From JANMEX01 sp041751995 (GTDB taxonomy: Bacteria; Pseudomonadota; Alphaproteobacteria; Rhizobiales; Rhizobiaceae), in the NCBI GenBank assembly GCA_041751995.1, contig JBGSHY010000094.1:1-40267 (forward strand): a DNA stretch of 40,267 nucleotides, in the 5' to 3' direction. Below the pieces are notes generated by a model, which saw nothing but the letters and a program-made list of their open reading frames with translations, had not been told where the DNA came from and did no database searches. Made by a program: the position numbers and the translations under genes. Below, piece after piece: positions 7,902 to 15,452 of the stretch (its first letter is position 1; every line of letters starts with the position of its first letter).

Positions 7902-9134
7902 ATGAACAGCGCATCCATCCCGCAAAAAGTCTCGCCGCTCGCCGTCGCATCCGTCATCCTGTCGATGGGTTTGCTGTCGGTCGGCAATGGACTGATGTTT
8001 TCCTACATCCCGATCCAGCTCTCCGCAGACGGCTTTGATCCGGCGTGGGCGGGGTCGATCCTGTCGGGCATGTCGCTCGGTTCAATGGCGGGCTGCCTGT
8101 TCACCAACGGCATTGTCCGGCGCGTCGGCCATGCCCGGGCCTATATGGTGTTCACGGCGCTGATCATCCTGTCCAATGTCACGCTGGCGCTCGGCGTCGA
8201 GCCGGTGACATGGCTTGCCGCGCGTCTCGGCTATGGCTTTGCCATTGCAGCGCTGTTCATCATCTCGCAAAGCTGGCTGAACGACGCCGTCGAAAACCGC
8301 ATCCGCGGCCGCGTCATGGCGGTGTTTTACATCACCTACATCATGGGGCTCGGCACCGGATCGCTGGTGCTGGCGGGCCTCGACATCAGCGCCAACATGC
8401 CGCCGCTGGTGTCCGTGCTGCTCGCGGCGTTGTCGATCCTGCCGATTGGCCTCACCACCCTGCCACTGCCGGTTGCCCCGGTTGCCGGAACCATCTCGTT
8501 CAAACGCGCCTGGGCTGTTTCCCCGGTCGGACTGGTTTCCATGCTTGCCGTTGGCGGCATGTCGATGCTGGCGGGCGGCTTCACGCCGATCCACCTGAGC
8601 GCCTCCGGCTATTCCAAGACCGAAGTCGCACTGCTGATGTTCGCCATGCCGATCGGCACGCTTCTGGTGCAGCTTCCGGCAGGCTGGATTTCCGACCGGT
8701 TCGACCGGCGTTTCGTGCTGGCGGGCTGCGCTTTGATCTCGGCATTGGCGGCGGCGGTCTGCGGCCTGTTTGACGGCGCGCCATTGCTGGTGTTGGCCGC
8801 ATTCTTTGTCCTTTGGGATGGCGCGACCGAATCTGTCTATTCGGTCGGCAACGCCCATGCCGGCGACCGCGCCAAGAAGGAAGAACTTGTCGAACTGTCG
8901 GCAACACTGTTGTTTGCCTGGTCCATTTCCGGCTTTATTGTCCCCGGCATCACCACCGCGCTGACGTCTTACTATGGCACAATCGCCTATTTCCCGATGG
9001 CCATCGCCATGTCGCTTTTGCTCGCCGCCTTTGTGGTCTGGCGTATTGTGCAAACCGGTGTTACAAGCCGCCACCGTCAAGCGCCAATCGCGCCGCATGG
9101 CGCCGCTGCTCCCAATGTTCTGGAGCATGATTGA
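7902..9134 (+). CDS. MFS transporter, YcaD-like
   Basis: A 410-residue major facilitator superfamily protein with twelve predicted membrane segments in two halves. Segment 1 (SPLAVASVILSMGLLSVGNG) is followed by a loop motif of YcaD-type carriers: LSADGFDPAWAGSILSGMSLGSMAG. The motif-A-like loop is FTNGIVRRVGHAR in the first half and GWISDRFDRR in the second. SQSWLNDAVENRIRGRVMA matches the YcaD family pattern SWLN....N..RG. The substrate is unknown for this family. The gene lies downstream of a terminator, so it needs its own promoter. Its TGA overlaps the probable TTG start of rsfS, so rsfS may be read from the same transcript. Confidence 0.88.
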   Translation: MNSASIPQKVSPLAVASVILSMGLLSVGNGLMFSYIPIQLSADGFDPAWAGSILSGMSLGSMAGCLFTNGIVRRVGHARAYMVFTALIILSNVTLALGVEPVTWLAARLGYGFAIAALFIISQSWLNDAVENRIRGRVMAVFYITYIMGLGTGSLVLAGLDISANMPPLVSVLLAALSILPIGLTTLPLPVAPVAGTISFKRAWAVSPVGLVSMLAVGGMSMLAGGFTPIHLSASGYSKTEVALLMFAMPIGTLLVQLPAGWISDRFDRRFVLAGCALISALAAAVCGLFDGAPLLVLAAFFVLWDGATESVYSVGNAHAGDRAKKEELVELSATLLFAWSISGFIVPGITTALTSYYGTIAYFPMAIAMSLLLAAFVVWRIVQTGVTSRHRQAPIAPHGAAAPNVLEHD

Positions 9135-9646
9135 GCGGCCAGCTTGTTTCTCCGCACGTCTTGAAACCGTCGCAGAAATCCACCATTCTTGAGGCGCTGC
9201 TTCGCAGCCCGCTGGAAACCTGTTTTGAAAGGCCAAACACACTGGGTACCACAGCCAACCGGAAGGCGTCCGCGCCTGCCAACCACGAATTGACCGGAGC
9301 CATTTCCGCCAAGTCCGTGATCGACACCGTCCTTGCCTGCCTTGACGACGCAAAGGCCGAGGAAGTCGTTTCCATCAACATTGAAGGCAAATCGGCGCTC
9401 GCCGACTATATGGTCATCGCCTCCGGGCGGTCGAACCGTCATGTCGCGGCCATTTCCGACCAGCTTGTCAGCGCGCTCAAGGACGCCGGCTTCGGCAATG
9501 CGCGCATTGAAGGCATGCCGTCGGCTGATTGGGTGCTGATCGACGCCAACGATGTCATCGTCCATGTCTTCCGTCCTGAAGTCCGCTCCTTCTACAATCT
9601 GGAAAAGATGTGGCAGGCTCCGGACCTCGACGCGACACGCCACTGA
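9131..9646 (+). CDS. rsfS: Ribosomal silencing factor RsfS, with long N-terminus
   Basis: RsfS binds uL14 of the 50S subunit and blocks joining with 30S when nutrients are short. The RsfS domain begins near residue 60 (SVIDTVLACLDDAKAEEVV) and shows IEGKSALADYMVIASGRSNRH, WVLIDANDVIVHVFRPEVR and FYNLEKMW. The family is usually 105-120 residues. Here the only start with a good ribosome site is the TTG at 9131 (GGAG five bases before), giving 171 residues with a ~58-residue extension of unknown role. In-frame starts near the domain (TTG 9290, GTG 9317) have no clear ribosome site. The TTG overlaps the stop of the MFS gene; rlmH follows after 20 bases. Confidence 0.92.
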   Translation: MSGQLVSPHVLKPSQKSTILEALLRSPLETCFERPNTLGTTANRKASAPANHELTGAISAKSVIDTVLACLDDAKAEEVVSINIEGKSALADYMVIASGRSNRHVAAISDQLVSALKDAGFGNARIEGMPSADWVLIDANDVIVHVFRPEVRSFYNLEKMWQAPDLDATRH

Positions 9647-9666
9647 TACGCCAGGGCTGATTTCCC

Positions 9667-10149
9667 TTGCGTATCTCGCTCGCGGTGATCGGGCAGATGA
9701 AAAGCGGCCCGGAGCGTGAGCTTGTGGACCGCTACCTTGACCGGTTCAGCAAGGTCGCGCCATCGGTCGGGCTTGAATTCCGCGGTGTCCGCGAGACGCC
9801 GGAAAGCCGCTCGCGTGATGTGCAGACCCGCAAGCGCGAGGAGGCCAAGTCGCTGATCGGCAATGAAGGCGACACCGCGCGACTTCTCCTGTTTGACGAA
9901 CGCGGCAAACCGCTGACCTCTACAGATTTCGCAGCGCTGATTGGCCGCTGGCGCGATGACGGCGCCAAGACCATGCTGGCGCTGATTGGCGGCGCAGACG
10001 GTTTGGACGAGGCCTTGCGTGATCGCGCAGACCGCATCGTCTCCTTCGGTGCGATGACACTGCCGCACCAGTTGGTGCGCGTGCTTGCCGCTGAACAGCT
10101 CTACCGCGCCGCAACCATCCTTTCGGGGCACCCCTATCACCGTGAGTAG
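9667..10149 (+). CDS. rlmH: 23S rRNA pseudouridine-1915 N3-methyltransferase RlmH
   Basis: A 160-residue SPOUT-class methyltransferase that methylates pseudouridine 1915 in helix 69 of 23S rRNA on assembled ribosomes. Seen: RISLAVIGQMKSGPERELVDRY at the start (given here in part), LLLFDERGKPLTSTDFA, the AdoMet-binding LIGGADGLDE, and the C-terminal knot LPHQLVRVLAAEQLYRA with SGHPYHRE at the end. The start is a TTG; no ATG fits and the conserved N-terminus begins at this codon. Paired with rsfS, as in many bacteria. Confidence 0.96.
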   Translation: MRISLAVIGQMKSGPERELVDRYLDRFSKVAPSVGLEFRGVRETPESRSRDVQTRKREEAKSLIGNEGDTARLLLFDERGKPLTSTDFAALIGRWRDDGAKTMLALIGGADGLDEALRDRADRIVSFGAMTLPHQLVRVLAAEQLYRAATILSGHPYHRE

Positions 10150-10160
10150 GTCTTTCAGCG

Positions 10161-10200
10161 TATGCAGCAAAAGCGGGAACCGGTTTTGCGTACGGAAACG
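10161..10200. repeat. Possible remnant of a rhizobial intergenic repeat
   Basis: The gap after rlmH contains GCAAAAGCGGGAACCGG followed by TTTTGCGT, an imperfect palindrome (GCAAAA at 10167-10172 against TTTTGC at 10184-10189). The core resembles the short GCAAAAxxGGGAACCGGTTTTGCG pieces I recall as dispersed intergenic repeats in Rhizobiales. I found no second copy in the window, so the repeat call rests on memory of the family and is weak. Confidence 0.3.
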
Positions 10201-10219
10201 CGAGGCAAAAGCCAACATG

Positions 10220-10236
10220 GTTAATGCATGATTAAC
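10220..10236. promoter_or_regulatory. CtrA-type binding site upstream of the envC-like gene
   Basis: GTTAAT-GCATG-ATTAAC reads as TTAA-N7-TTAAC (10221-10236), an exact match to the CtrA consensus, and is also a perfect inverted repeat. It lies 23 bases before the ATG of the EnvC-like gene. CtrA is the master cell-cycle regulator of alphaproteobacteria and controls division genes, so a site in front of an amidase activator makes biological sense. At this distance it may overlap the promoter or leader, so activation and repression are both possible. Confidence 0.6.
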
Positions 10237-10258
10237 GCCATGCCGCTAGGCTTCGGCC

Positions 10259-11596
10259 ATGGCTCATGAAACCCGGGCATATTTGATTCGCAGGACCGCG
10301 TTGGGCGCGAGTCTGTGCATCGGTCTGTCTGTGTTTCCCGCGCTCCCGCAGGGTCAGGAGATCAACCCGCCCTCCAAAACCGAACAGCGCGCCAAAACCG
10401 CCGGCGAACTGGATGAGTTGTTGCGCGCCACCAGCCTGTCCGAACAGCGCATCAAGGAACTCGACACCGAAATCGCCAGCCTCAAGCAGGATGAAACGTC
10501 GGTGACCGCGGCGTTGATTCAATCCGGCAAGACCGCGCGCAAATTGACCGAGGACGTTTCCCGGATCGAGGACCGGCTCGCCGGTCAGCGCGAAGAGGAA
10601 GACGGCATCCGCGTCTCGCTGCATGCGCGCCGCGCCGTGTTGGCAGAAGTGCTGGGTGCTCTCCAGCGCATGGGTCTCAATCCGCCGCCGGCAATTCTGG
10701 TCAAGCCCGAAGATGCCCTTTCGTCTGTCCGCAGCGCCATCCTTCTCGGCGCGGTGGTGCCGGAAATGCGCGGTGAAACCGAAAAGCTTGTCGCAGACCT
10801 GGACGCGCTCAAGCGCGTGACAACATCCATCGCCAATGAACGCGCCTCGCTGCTGGCGACATTGCAAGCACAAACCGAAGAGCGCCACCGCCTCGATGGA
10901 CTCATCGTGCAAAAGCAGAAACTGCGTGCGCAGTCCGAAGAAGACCGCGCCGCAGAGGCGAAAAAGATCGCCCAGCTTGCCGGCAAGGCAAAATCTCTCA
11001 AGGACCTGATCGCCTCACTGGAAAAAGATTTGGCCACCGAACAAAACACGCTTGAGCGGCAGCGGCGTGATGAAGAAAAGCGGTTGGCGCTGGAACAGAA
11101 GAAAGTTGAAAGCGCCGGCACACAAACCGCAATGCTTGCGCCAGGCTTCAGCCTCGGCACGCTGAAGAAATCGCTCTTGATGCCGACATCGGGCAAAATC
11201 ATCCGCCGGTTTGGCGCAGAAGACGGATTTGGCGGCAAATCGGCTGGCATCACCTTGGCTGCCGGCCCGCAATCAATTGTCGTCACGCCGGTGGATGCAA
11301 CTGTCTTGTATGCCGGACCGTTCCGTTCCTATCACCAACTGTTGATCCTTGATGCGGGCGACGGCTATCATGTTGTTATGGGCGGAATGGACAAATCCAT
11401 GGTATCGACCGGACAATTCGTATTGTCTGGCGAGCCAGTTGGCATCATGGCCACAAAAGCGCCGACAAGTTCGGCAGTGAGTGACTTGACTGCAAATCCG
11501 GAACTCTACATCGAGTTCAGGAAAGATGGAAAACCGGTTGATTCTGATCCATGGTGGTCGGCGGATACGACAGGAAGGACTGGAAATGATACGTAA
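10259..11596 (+). CDS. EnvC-like murein hydrolase activator (degenerate LytM protein)
   Basis: A 445-residue exported protein. After an N-terminal hydrophobic segment (GASLCIGLSVFPALP) come two long coiled-coil regions, about residues 40-130 and 180-290, rich in Glu, Lys and Gln. The C-terminal LytM/M23 domain begins near residue 300 (LLMPTSGKIIRRFGAEDGFG). The zinc ligands of active M23 peptidases are absent: the HxGxD site reads AGITLAAG and the HxH site reads LYIEFR. This is the EnvC pattern, where the domain activates division amidases instead of cutting peptidoglycan. Its role would be cell separation in the periplasm. A perfect CtrA box lies just upstream. It overlaps ctpA by 11 bases, a conserved pairing in this order. 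Confidence 0.88.
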   Translation: MAHETRAYLIRRTALGASLCIGLSVFPALPQGQEINPPSKTEQRAKTAGELDELLRATSLSEQRIKELDTEIASLKQDETSVTAALIQSGKTARKLTEDVSRIEDRLAGQREEEDGIRVSLHARRAVLAEVLGALQRMGLNPPPAILVKPEDALSSVRSAILLGAVVPEMRGETEKLVADLDALKRVTTSIANERASLLATLQAQTEERHRLDGLIVQKQKLRAQSEEDRAAEAKKIAQLAGKAKSLKDLIASLEKDLATEQNTLERQRRDEEKRLALEQKKVESAGTQTAMLAPGFSLGTLKKSLLMPTSGKIIRRFGAEDGFGGKSAGITLAAGPQSIVVTPVDATVLYAGPFRSYHQLLILDAGDGYHVVMGGMDKSMVSTGQFVLSGEPVGIMATKAPTSSAVSDLTANPELYIEFRKDGKPVDSDPWWSADTTGRTGNDT

Positions 11597-12911
11597 GGTT
11601 TCTTTGATGGTGACCGGCGCCCTGATGGGTGCAACGGCCATGTCACTTCTGCATGTTGTCCCCGGCATTCAGGCGGAAGCTGCAGGGTCGGACACATACA
11701 AGCAGTTGTCGATCTTCGGCGATGTGTTTGAGCGCGTCCGCAGCACCTATGTCACCGTTCCCGAGGAGAAAGACCTCGTCAAGAACGCCATCAACGGCAT
11801 GTTAACCTCGCTTGATCCGCACTCATCCTACATGGATGAAAAGGACGCGGCGGACATGCAGGTTCAGACCAAGGGTACTTTTGGCGGCCTTGGCATCGAA
11901 GTCACGATGGAAAATGATCTGGTCAAGGTCATCACGCCGATCGATGACACCCCCGCTGCAAAGGCCGGCATCCGCTCAGGCGACCTGATCGCCAAAATTG
12001 ACGGCACCGAAGTTGCAGGCATGTCGCTCGAAGAGGCCGTCGAGAAGATGCGCGGCCAGGTCAACGAGCCGATCAAGCTGACCATCTTGCGCAAGGGCGC
12101 AGACAAGCCGCTTGATTTCACCATCATCCGCGATGTGATCAAGGTGAAGGCTGTCAAATACCGGGTCGAGAACGATGTCGGCTACATGAAGATCACCTCT
12201 TTCACCGAGCAAGCCTTTGGCGATCTGGATGAAGCGATCAAGAAGATTGAAGCGGAAGTGCCCGCCGACAAGCTCAAGGGCTTTATCCTTGACCTGCGCA
12301 ACAATCCGGGCGGATTGCTTGATCAGGCGGTCAGCGTCTCCGACACTTTCCTCGACAAGGGCGAGGTCGTTTCGACCCGTGGCCGCGATCCGCAGAATAT
12401 CACCCGTTATGACTCGGAAAAGGGTGACTCGATCGATGGCAAGCCGCTGATCGTCATGGTCAACGGCGGTTCCGCCAGTGCTTCTGAAATCGTTGCCGGT
12501 GCGCTGCAGGATCACAAGCGTGCGACCGTGCTAGGCACCAAATCGTTCGGCAAGGGTTCGGTCCAGACCATCATCCCGCTCGGTGAAACCAAGGGCGCGC
12601 TGCGCCTGACGACAGCGCTCTATTACACTCCAGCCGGCAAGTCGATCCAGGGCAAAGGCATCATTCCGGACATTTTGGCCGAACAGCCGCTGCCAGAAGA
12701 GTTCAAGGATGTCGACACCAAGGCCGCCGAATCGCAACTGAAGGGCCATATCAAAGGCAATCAGGAAGATGAGGAAGGTTCAGGCTCCAACGCTTTCGTG
12801 CCGGCCGATCCCAAGGACGATGTGCAGTTGGCTGCCGCGCTGAAACTGCTGCGCGGCGAAGAAAAGAACCCGGCTTTTCCGCCGGATCCGACCAAGGCTC
12901 TGCCGAACTGA
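11586..12911 (+). CDS. ctpA: C-terminal processing peptidase CtpA (S41 family)
   Basis: A 441-residue periplasmic S41 serine protease that trims or degrades exported proteins. It has an N-terminal membrane/signal segment (VSLMVTGALMGATAMSLLHV) and the S41 N-terminal helix region. A PDZ domain follows (GTFGGLGIEVTMENDLVKV to about residue 180), then the protease core FILDLRNNPGGLLDQA. The Ser-Lys dyad is Ser298 in GGSASASE and Lys323 in SFGKGSVQ, 25 residues apart as in the family. I chose the ATG at 11586, preceded by GGAAGG; an in-frame upstream start at 11526 would put 20 non-signal-like residues first. In relatives CtpA affects cell envelope and salt tolerance. It is probably translationally coupled to the EnvC-like gene. 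Confidence 0.95.
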   Translation: MIRKVSLMVTGALMGATAMSLLHVVPGIQAEAAGSDTYKQLSIFGDVFERVRSTYVTVPEEKDLVKNAINGMLTSLDPHSSYMDEKDAADMQVQTKGTFGGLGIEVTMENDLVKVITPIDDTPAAKAGIRSGDLIAKIDGTEVAGMSLEEAVEKMRGQVNEPIKLTILRKGADKPLDFTIIRDVIKVKAVKYRVENDVGYMKITSFTEQAFGDLDEAIKKIEAEVPADKLKGFILDLRNNPGGLLDQAVSVSDTFLDKGEVVSTRGRDPQNITRYDSEKGDSIDGKPLIVMVNGGSASASEIVAGALQDHKRATVLGTKSFGKGSVQTIIPLGETKGALRLTTALYYTPAGKSIQGKGIIPDILAEQPLPEEFKDVDTKAAESQLKGHIKGNQEDEEGSGSNAFVPADPKDDVQLAAALKLLRGEEKNPAFPPDPTKALPN

Positions 12912-12977
12912 TTGAAAAGCCGTTATGCGCCGGGCAAAAGCTGCAGATGACGTGAATGCCGGTTTCGAGGTGGCTGC

Positions 12978-14165
12978 GTGAGCAACCACCTTGATCGCCC
13001 GCTTGGGCAGGATCGCAAGCAGAAAACCGGCGGCAATCCGCGTGCGGGCCAGATTGTTGCGGCCCTGTCGGTGCTCGCAATCGTGGGCACGGCCGGTTGG
13101 TTCGCTCTGGACCGCATGCCGTTCCTGCAGCCGCCAGTGCCCAAACCGGTCGAGGCCCCGGCGTCTGCACCGGAAACGCCAAAACAAGCGGCTCCGGAAG
13201 ATGAGAGCACAGCCGCAAAGACCAAGAGCGGCGAAGAAATCGCCGAACAGCCTTCTGTACCGTTGCCCAGTGGCGGCGCCAAGATCATCCGGGTCAATCC
13301 GGAAGGATCGGACACACCCGGCATCGTCAGGGTCGGCGATCCGAACAAGGTGACCCAAGACGCCCGCGTCGCCCATATTCCCGAGCCTGACCTGATCGAA
13401 AAGACCGACGCCGGACAGTTGCCCAAGCGCGCCGAAGATGGGCGCAGGCCGTTTGATGTCTATGCAAGGCCCTGGTCAGGCACGCGTGGCGCACGGGTTG
13501 CCATCATCATCGGCGGCATGGGCGTGTCGCAAACCTCGACCCAGGCCGCCATCGACAAGCTGCCACCGGAAATCACGCTCGGTTTCGCACCCCAGGGCAA
13601 TTCGCTGTCCCGCTGGGCTCAAGCGGCGCGCAAGAAGGGCCACGAGATCCTGCTACAGGTTCCGATGGAGCCGTTCGACTACCCGCGCGTCGATCCCGGC
13701 CGCGGAACGCTGATCGTCGATGCCGCGCCGGAGGCCAACCTCAAGGTTTTGCACGAATCCATGGGCCGTATGACAAACTATGCCGGCGTGATGAATTATC
13801 TTGGCGCGCGATTTACCGCCGAACCGGCGGCTTTGGAGCCGATCATGCGCGACCTTGGCGAGCGCGGGCTTCTCTATCTCGATGACGGCACTTCCGCGCG
13901 CAGCCAGGCGGAAGTCCTGTCCGGCGCAAACCGCGCGCCGTTTGCCGCAGCGGATTTGCAGATCGACCAAGTGCAGGACAAGGCCGAAATCCTCAAAAGC
14001 CTCGACCAGCTTGAGGCAACCGCAAGGGCAAAGGGCACGGCCATCGCGATTGGCACCGGTTTTGACGTCACTGTCGAGGCAGTCACCGAATGGGCCAAAG
14101 GCGCACAGAAGCGTGGCATTGAAATCGTCGGCGTGGCATCCCTTGCCCGCGATCCGGAGCAGTAA
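12978..14165 (+). CDS. Divergent polysaccharide deacetylase family protein (DUF610/YibQ-like)
   Basis: A 395-residue protein. It has one membrane segment near the N-terminus (VAALSVLAIVGTAGWFALD, about 29-48), a Pro/Ala/Glu-rich linker, and from about residue 165 the divergent polysaccharide deacetylase domain: ARVAIIIGGMGVSQTSTQAA, LPPEITLGFAP, GHEILLQVPMEPFDYP, GVMNYLGARFT and GLLYLDDGTSARS. In this family the NodB-type fold is kept but normal metal ligands are partly replaced, and the substrate is unknown. The start is a GTG (12978). It stands between ctpA and rppH in a conserved order and is probably anchored in the inner membrane, acting in the periplasm on an envelope glycan (inference). 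Confidence 0.88.
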   Translation: MSNHLDRPLGQDRKQKTGGNPRAGQIVAALSVLAIVGTAGWFALDRMPFLQPPVPKPVEAPASAPETPKQAAPEDESTAAKTKSGEEIAEQPSVPLPSGGAKIIRVNPEGSDTPGIVRVGDPNKVTQDARVAHIPEPDLIEKTDAGQLPKRAEDGRRPFDVYARPWSGTRGARVAIIIGGMGVSQTSTQAAIDKLPPEITLGFAPQGNSLSRWAQAARKKGHEILLQVPMEPFDYPRVDPGRGTLIVDAAPEANLKVLHESMGRMTNYAGVMNYLGARFTAEPAALEPIMRDLGERGLLYLDDGTSARSQAEVLSGANRAPFAAADLQIDQVQDKAEILKSLDQLEATARAKGTAIAIGTGFDVTVEAVTEWAKGAQKRGIEIVGVASLARDPEQ

Positions 14166-14166
14166 A

Positions 14167-14703
14167 TTGGTCAAATCCGACAAACGCACCGTCCCCGCAG
14201 ATTGCCTTCCCTACCGGCCCTGTGTCGGCGTCATGATCCTCAACAGGGAAGGTCTCGTTTGGGCTGGACACCGCATTCCGGAAGCGGAAGGCGAGATGGA
14301 AGGCGCTGAACAGCTCTGGCAAATGCCGCAGGGCGGCATCGACTTTGGCGAGACGGCCTTGGAAGCCGCCCGCCGCGAGCTCTATGAAGAGACTGGTATT
14401 AAGTCGGCTACATTGATCGCTGAAGCGCCGGACTGGATCCAGTATGACCTGCCTTCCCATTTAATCGGCATCGCGCTCAAGAGCAAATTCCGCGGCCAGA
14501 CCCAAAAGTGGTTTGCCTTCCGGTTTGAAGGCAACGAAAGCGAAATTGCCATCAATCCGCCGCCCGGCGGCCATACAGCCGAGTTCGACTCATGGGAATG
14601 GAAGCCCATGACCGAGCTGCCCAAGCTGATCGTGCCATTCAAGCGCATGGTTTATGATCAGGTAGTTGCCGCTTTTTCTCATCTGGATGGCGTCAAGGCA
14701 TGA
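14167..14703 (+). CDS. rppH: RNA pyrophosphohydrolase
   Basis: A 178-residue Nudix hydrolase that removes pyrophosphate from mRNA 5' ends and so triggers decay; in Bartonella the homologue is called IalA. The Nudix box is complete, GGIDFGETALEAARRELYEE followed by TG (about 57-78). LPYRPCVGVMILN and WIQYDLPSH are typical of RppH. The reading frame stays open far upstream, but conserved sequence begins at the TTG at 14167, two bases after the stop of the preceding gene and preceded by GGAG. The next gene overlaps its stop by four bases (ATGA). Confidence 0.94.
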   Translation: MVKSDKRTVPADCLPYRPCVGVMILNREGLVWAGHRIPEAEGEMEGAEQLWQMPQGGIDFGETALEAARRELYEETGIKSATLIAEAPDWIQYDLPSHLIGIALKSKFRGQTQKWFAFRFEGNESEIAINPPPGGHTAEFDSWEWKPMTELPKLIVPFKRMVYDQVVAAFSHLDGVKA

Positions 14704-15392
14704 AGCTGATCGGTCTCCTCGGCGGCATGAGCTGGGAATCAACAGCTCTCTATTACAGTTTGATGAATGAGGAAGTCCGCAACACGTTAGGCGGCTTACA
14801 TTCAGCGCGGGTTCTCCTTCATTCCGTGGATTTTCATGAGATCGAACAGCGTCAGCACAAGGGCGATTGGGACGGCACTGCCGGGATTTTGTGCCATGCC
14901 GCCAAAGGCTTGAAAGCTGGCGGTGCAGATTTTCTCGTAATCGCCACCAACACCATGCACAAGGTGGCTCCGCAAATCGAAGCGGCCAGCGGTCTGGATA
15001 TCCTGCACATCGCTGACCCGACCGGTGCGGCGCTTGTGCGCGATGGCGTGAAACGCGTCGCCCTTCTCGGCACCCGCTTCACCATGGAACAGGATTTCTA
15101 CCGTGACCGGCTGGCAAGTAATTTTGGTCTCGATCTGCTGGTCCCAGACGATGGGGACCGCAATACAATCCACCGCATCATCTACGATGAACTCTGCCTC
15201 GGCGTGACAAAGCCGGTCTCAGCGCTCGCCTATGTCGAGATCATTGCGCGCCTGAAAGCCAGGGGTGCGGAAGCCGTCATTCTCGGCTGCACGGAAATCA
15301 CCATGATCGTCAACGCAGAAAACTCGCCGCTGCCGGTCTATGACACCACCCGGCTTCATGCACTGGCGGCAGTGGAGCGGGCGCTTTCCTGA
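14700..15392 (+). CDS. Aspartate/glutamate racemase family protein (RacX/YgeA-like)
   Basis: A 230-residue cofactor-independent racemase. The N-terminus IGLLGGMSWEST and the two catalytic regions ATNTMH (Thr83) and LGCTEI (Cys197) are seen. Classical aspartate racemases use two Cys residues; the E. coli YgeA (L-DER) enzyme uses Thr83 and Cys197, and both numbers match here exactly. That supports an aspartate/glutamate racemase of the YgeA type, probably supplying a D-amino acid. The start overlaps the rppH stop by four bases, so it is co-translated with rppH. It appears to be an addition between the conserved rppH and atp blocks. Confidence 0.9.
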   Translation: MKLIGLLGGMSWESTALYYSLMNEEVRNTLGGLHSARVLLHSVDFHEIEQRQHKGDWDGTAGILCHAAKGLKAGGADFLVIATNTMHKVAPQIEAASGLDILHIADPTGAALVRDGVKRVALLGTRFTMEQDFYRDRLASNFGLDLLVPDDGDRNTIHRIIYDELCLGVTKPVSALAYVEIIARLKARGAEAVILGCTEITMIVNAENSPLPVYDTTRLHALAAVERALS

Positions 15393-15452
15393 CCCCTTGC
15401 CTCGGGACGCACAGCGTCCCACATTCCGCTTTCACCATGAAGCGGAATTGCC

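Noticed and set aside
8082..9353. Long minus-strand frame over the MFS and rsfS genes
   Set aside because: Composition is Arg/Gln/Gly/His-heavy without domain signs, as expected for the shadow of a membrane protein gene.
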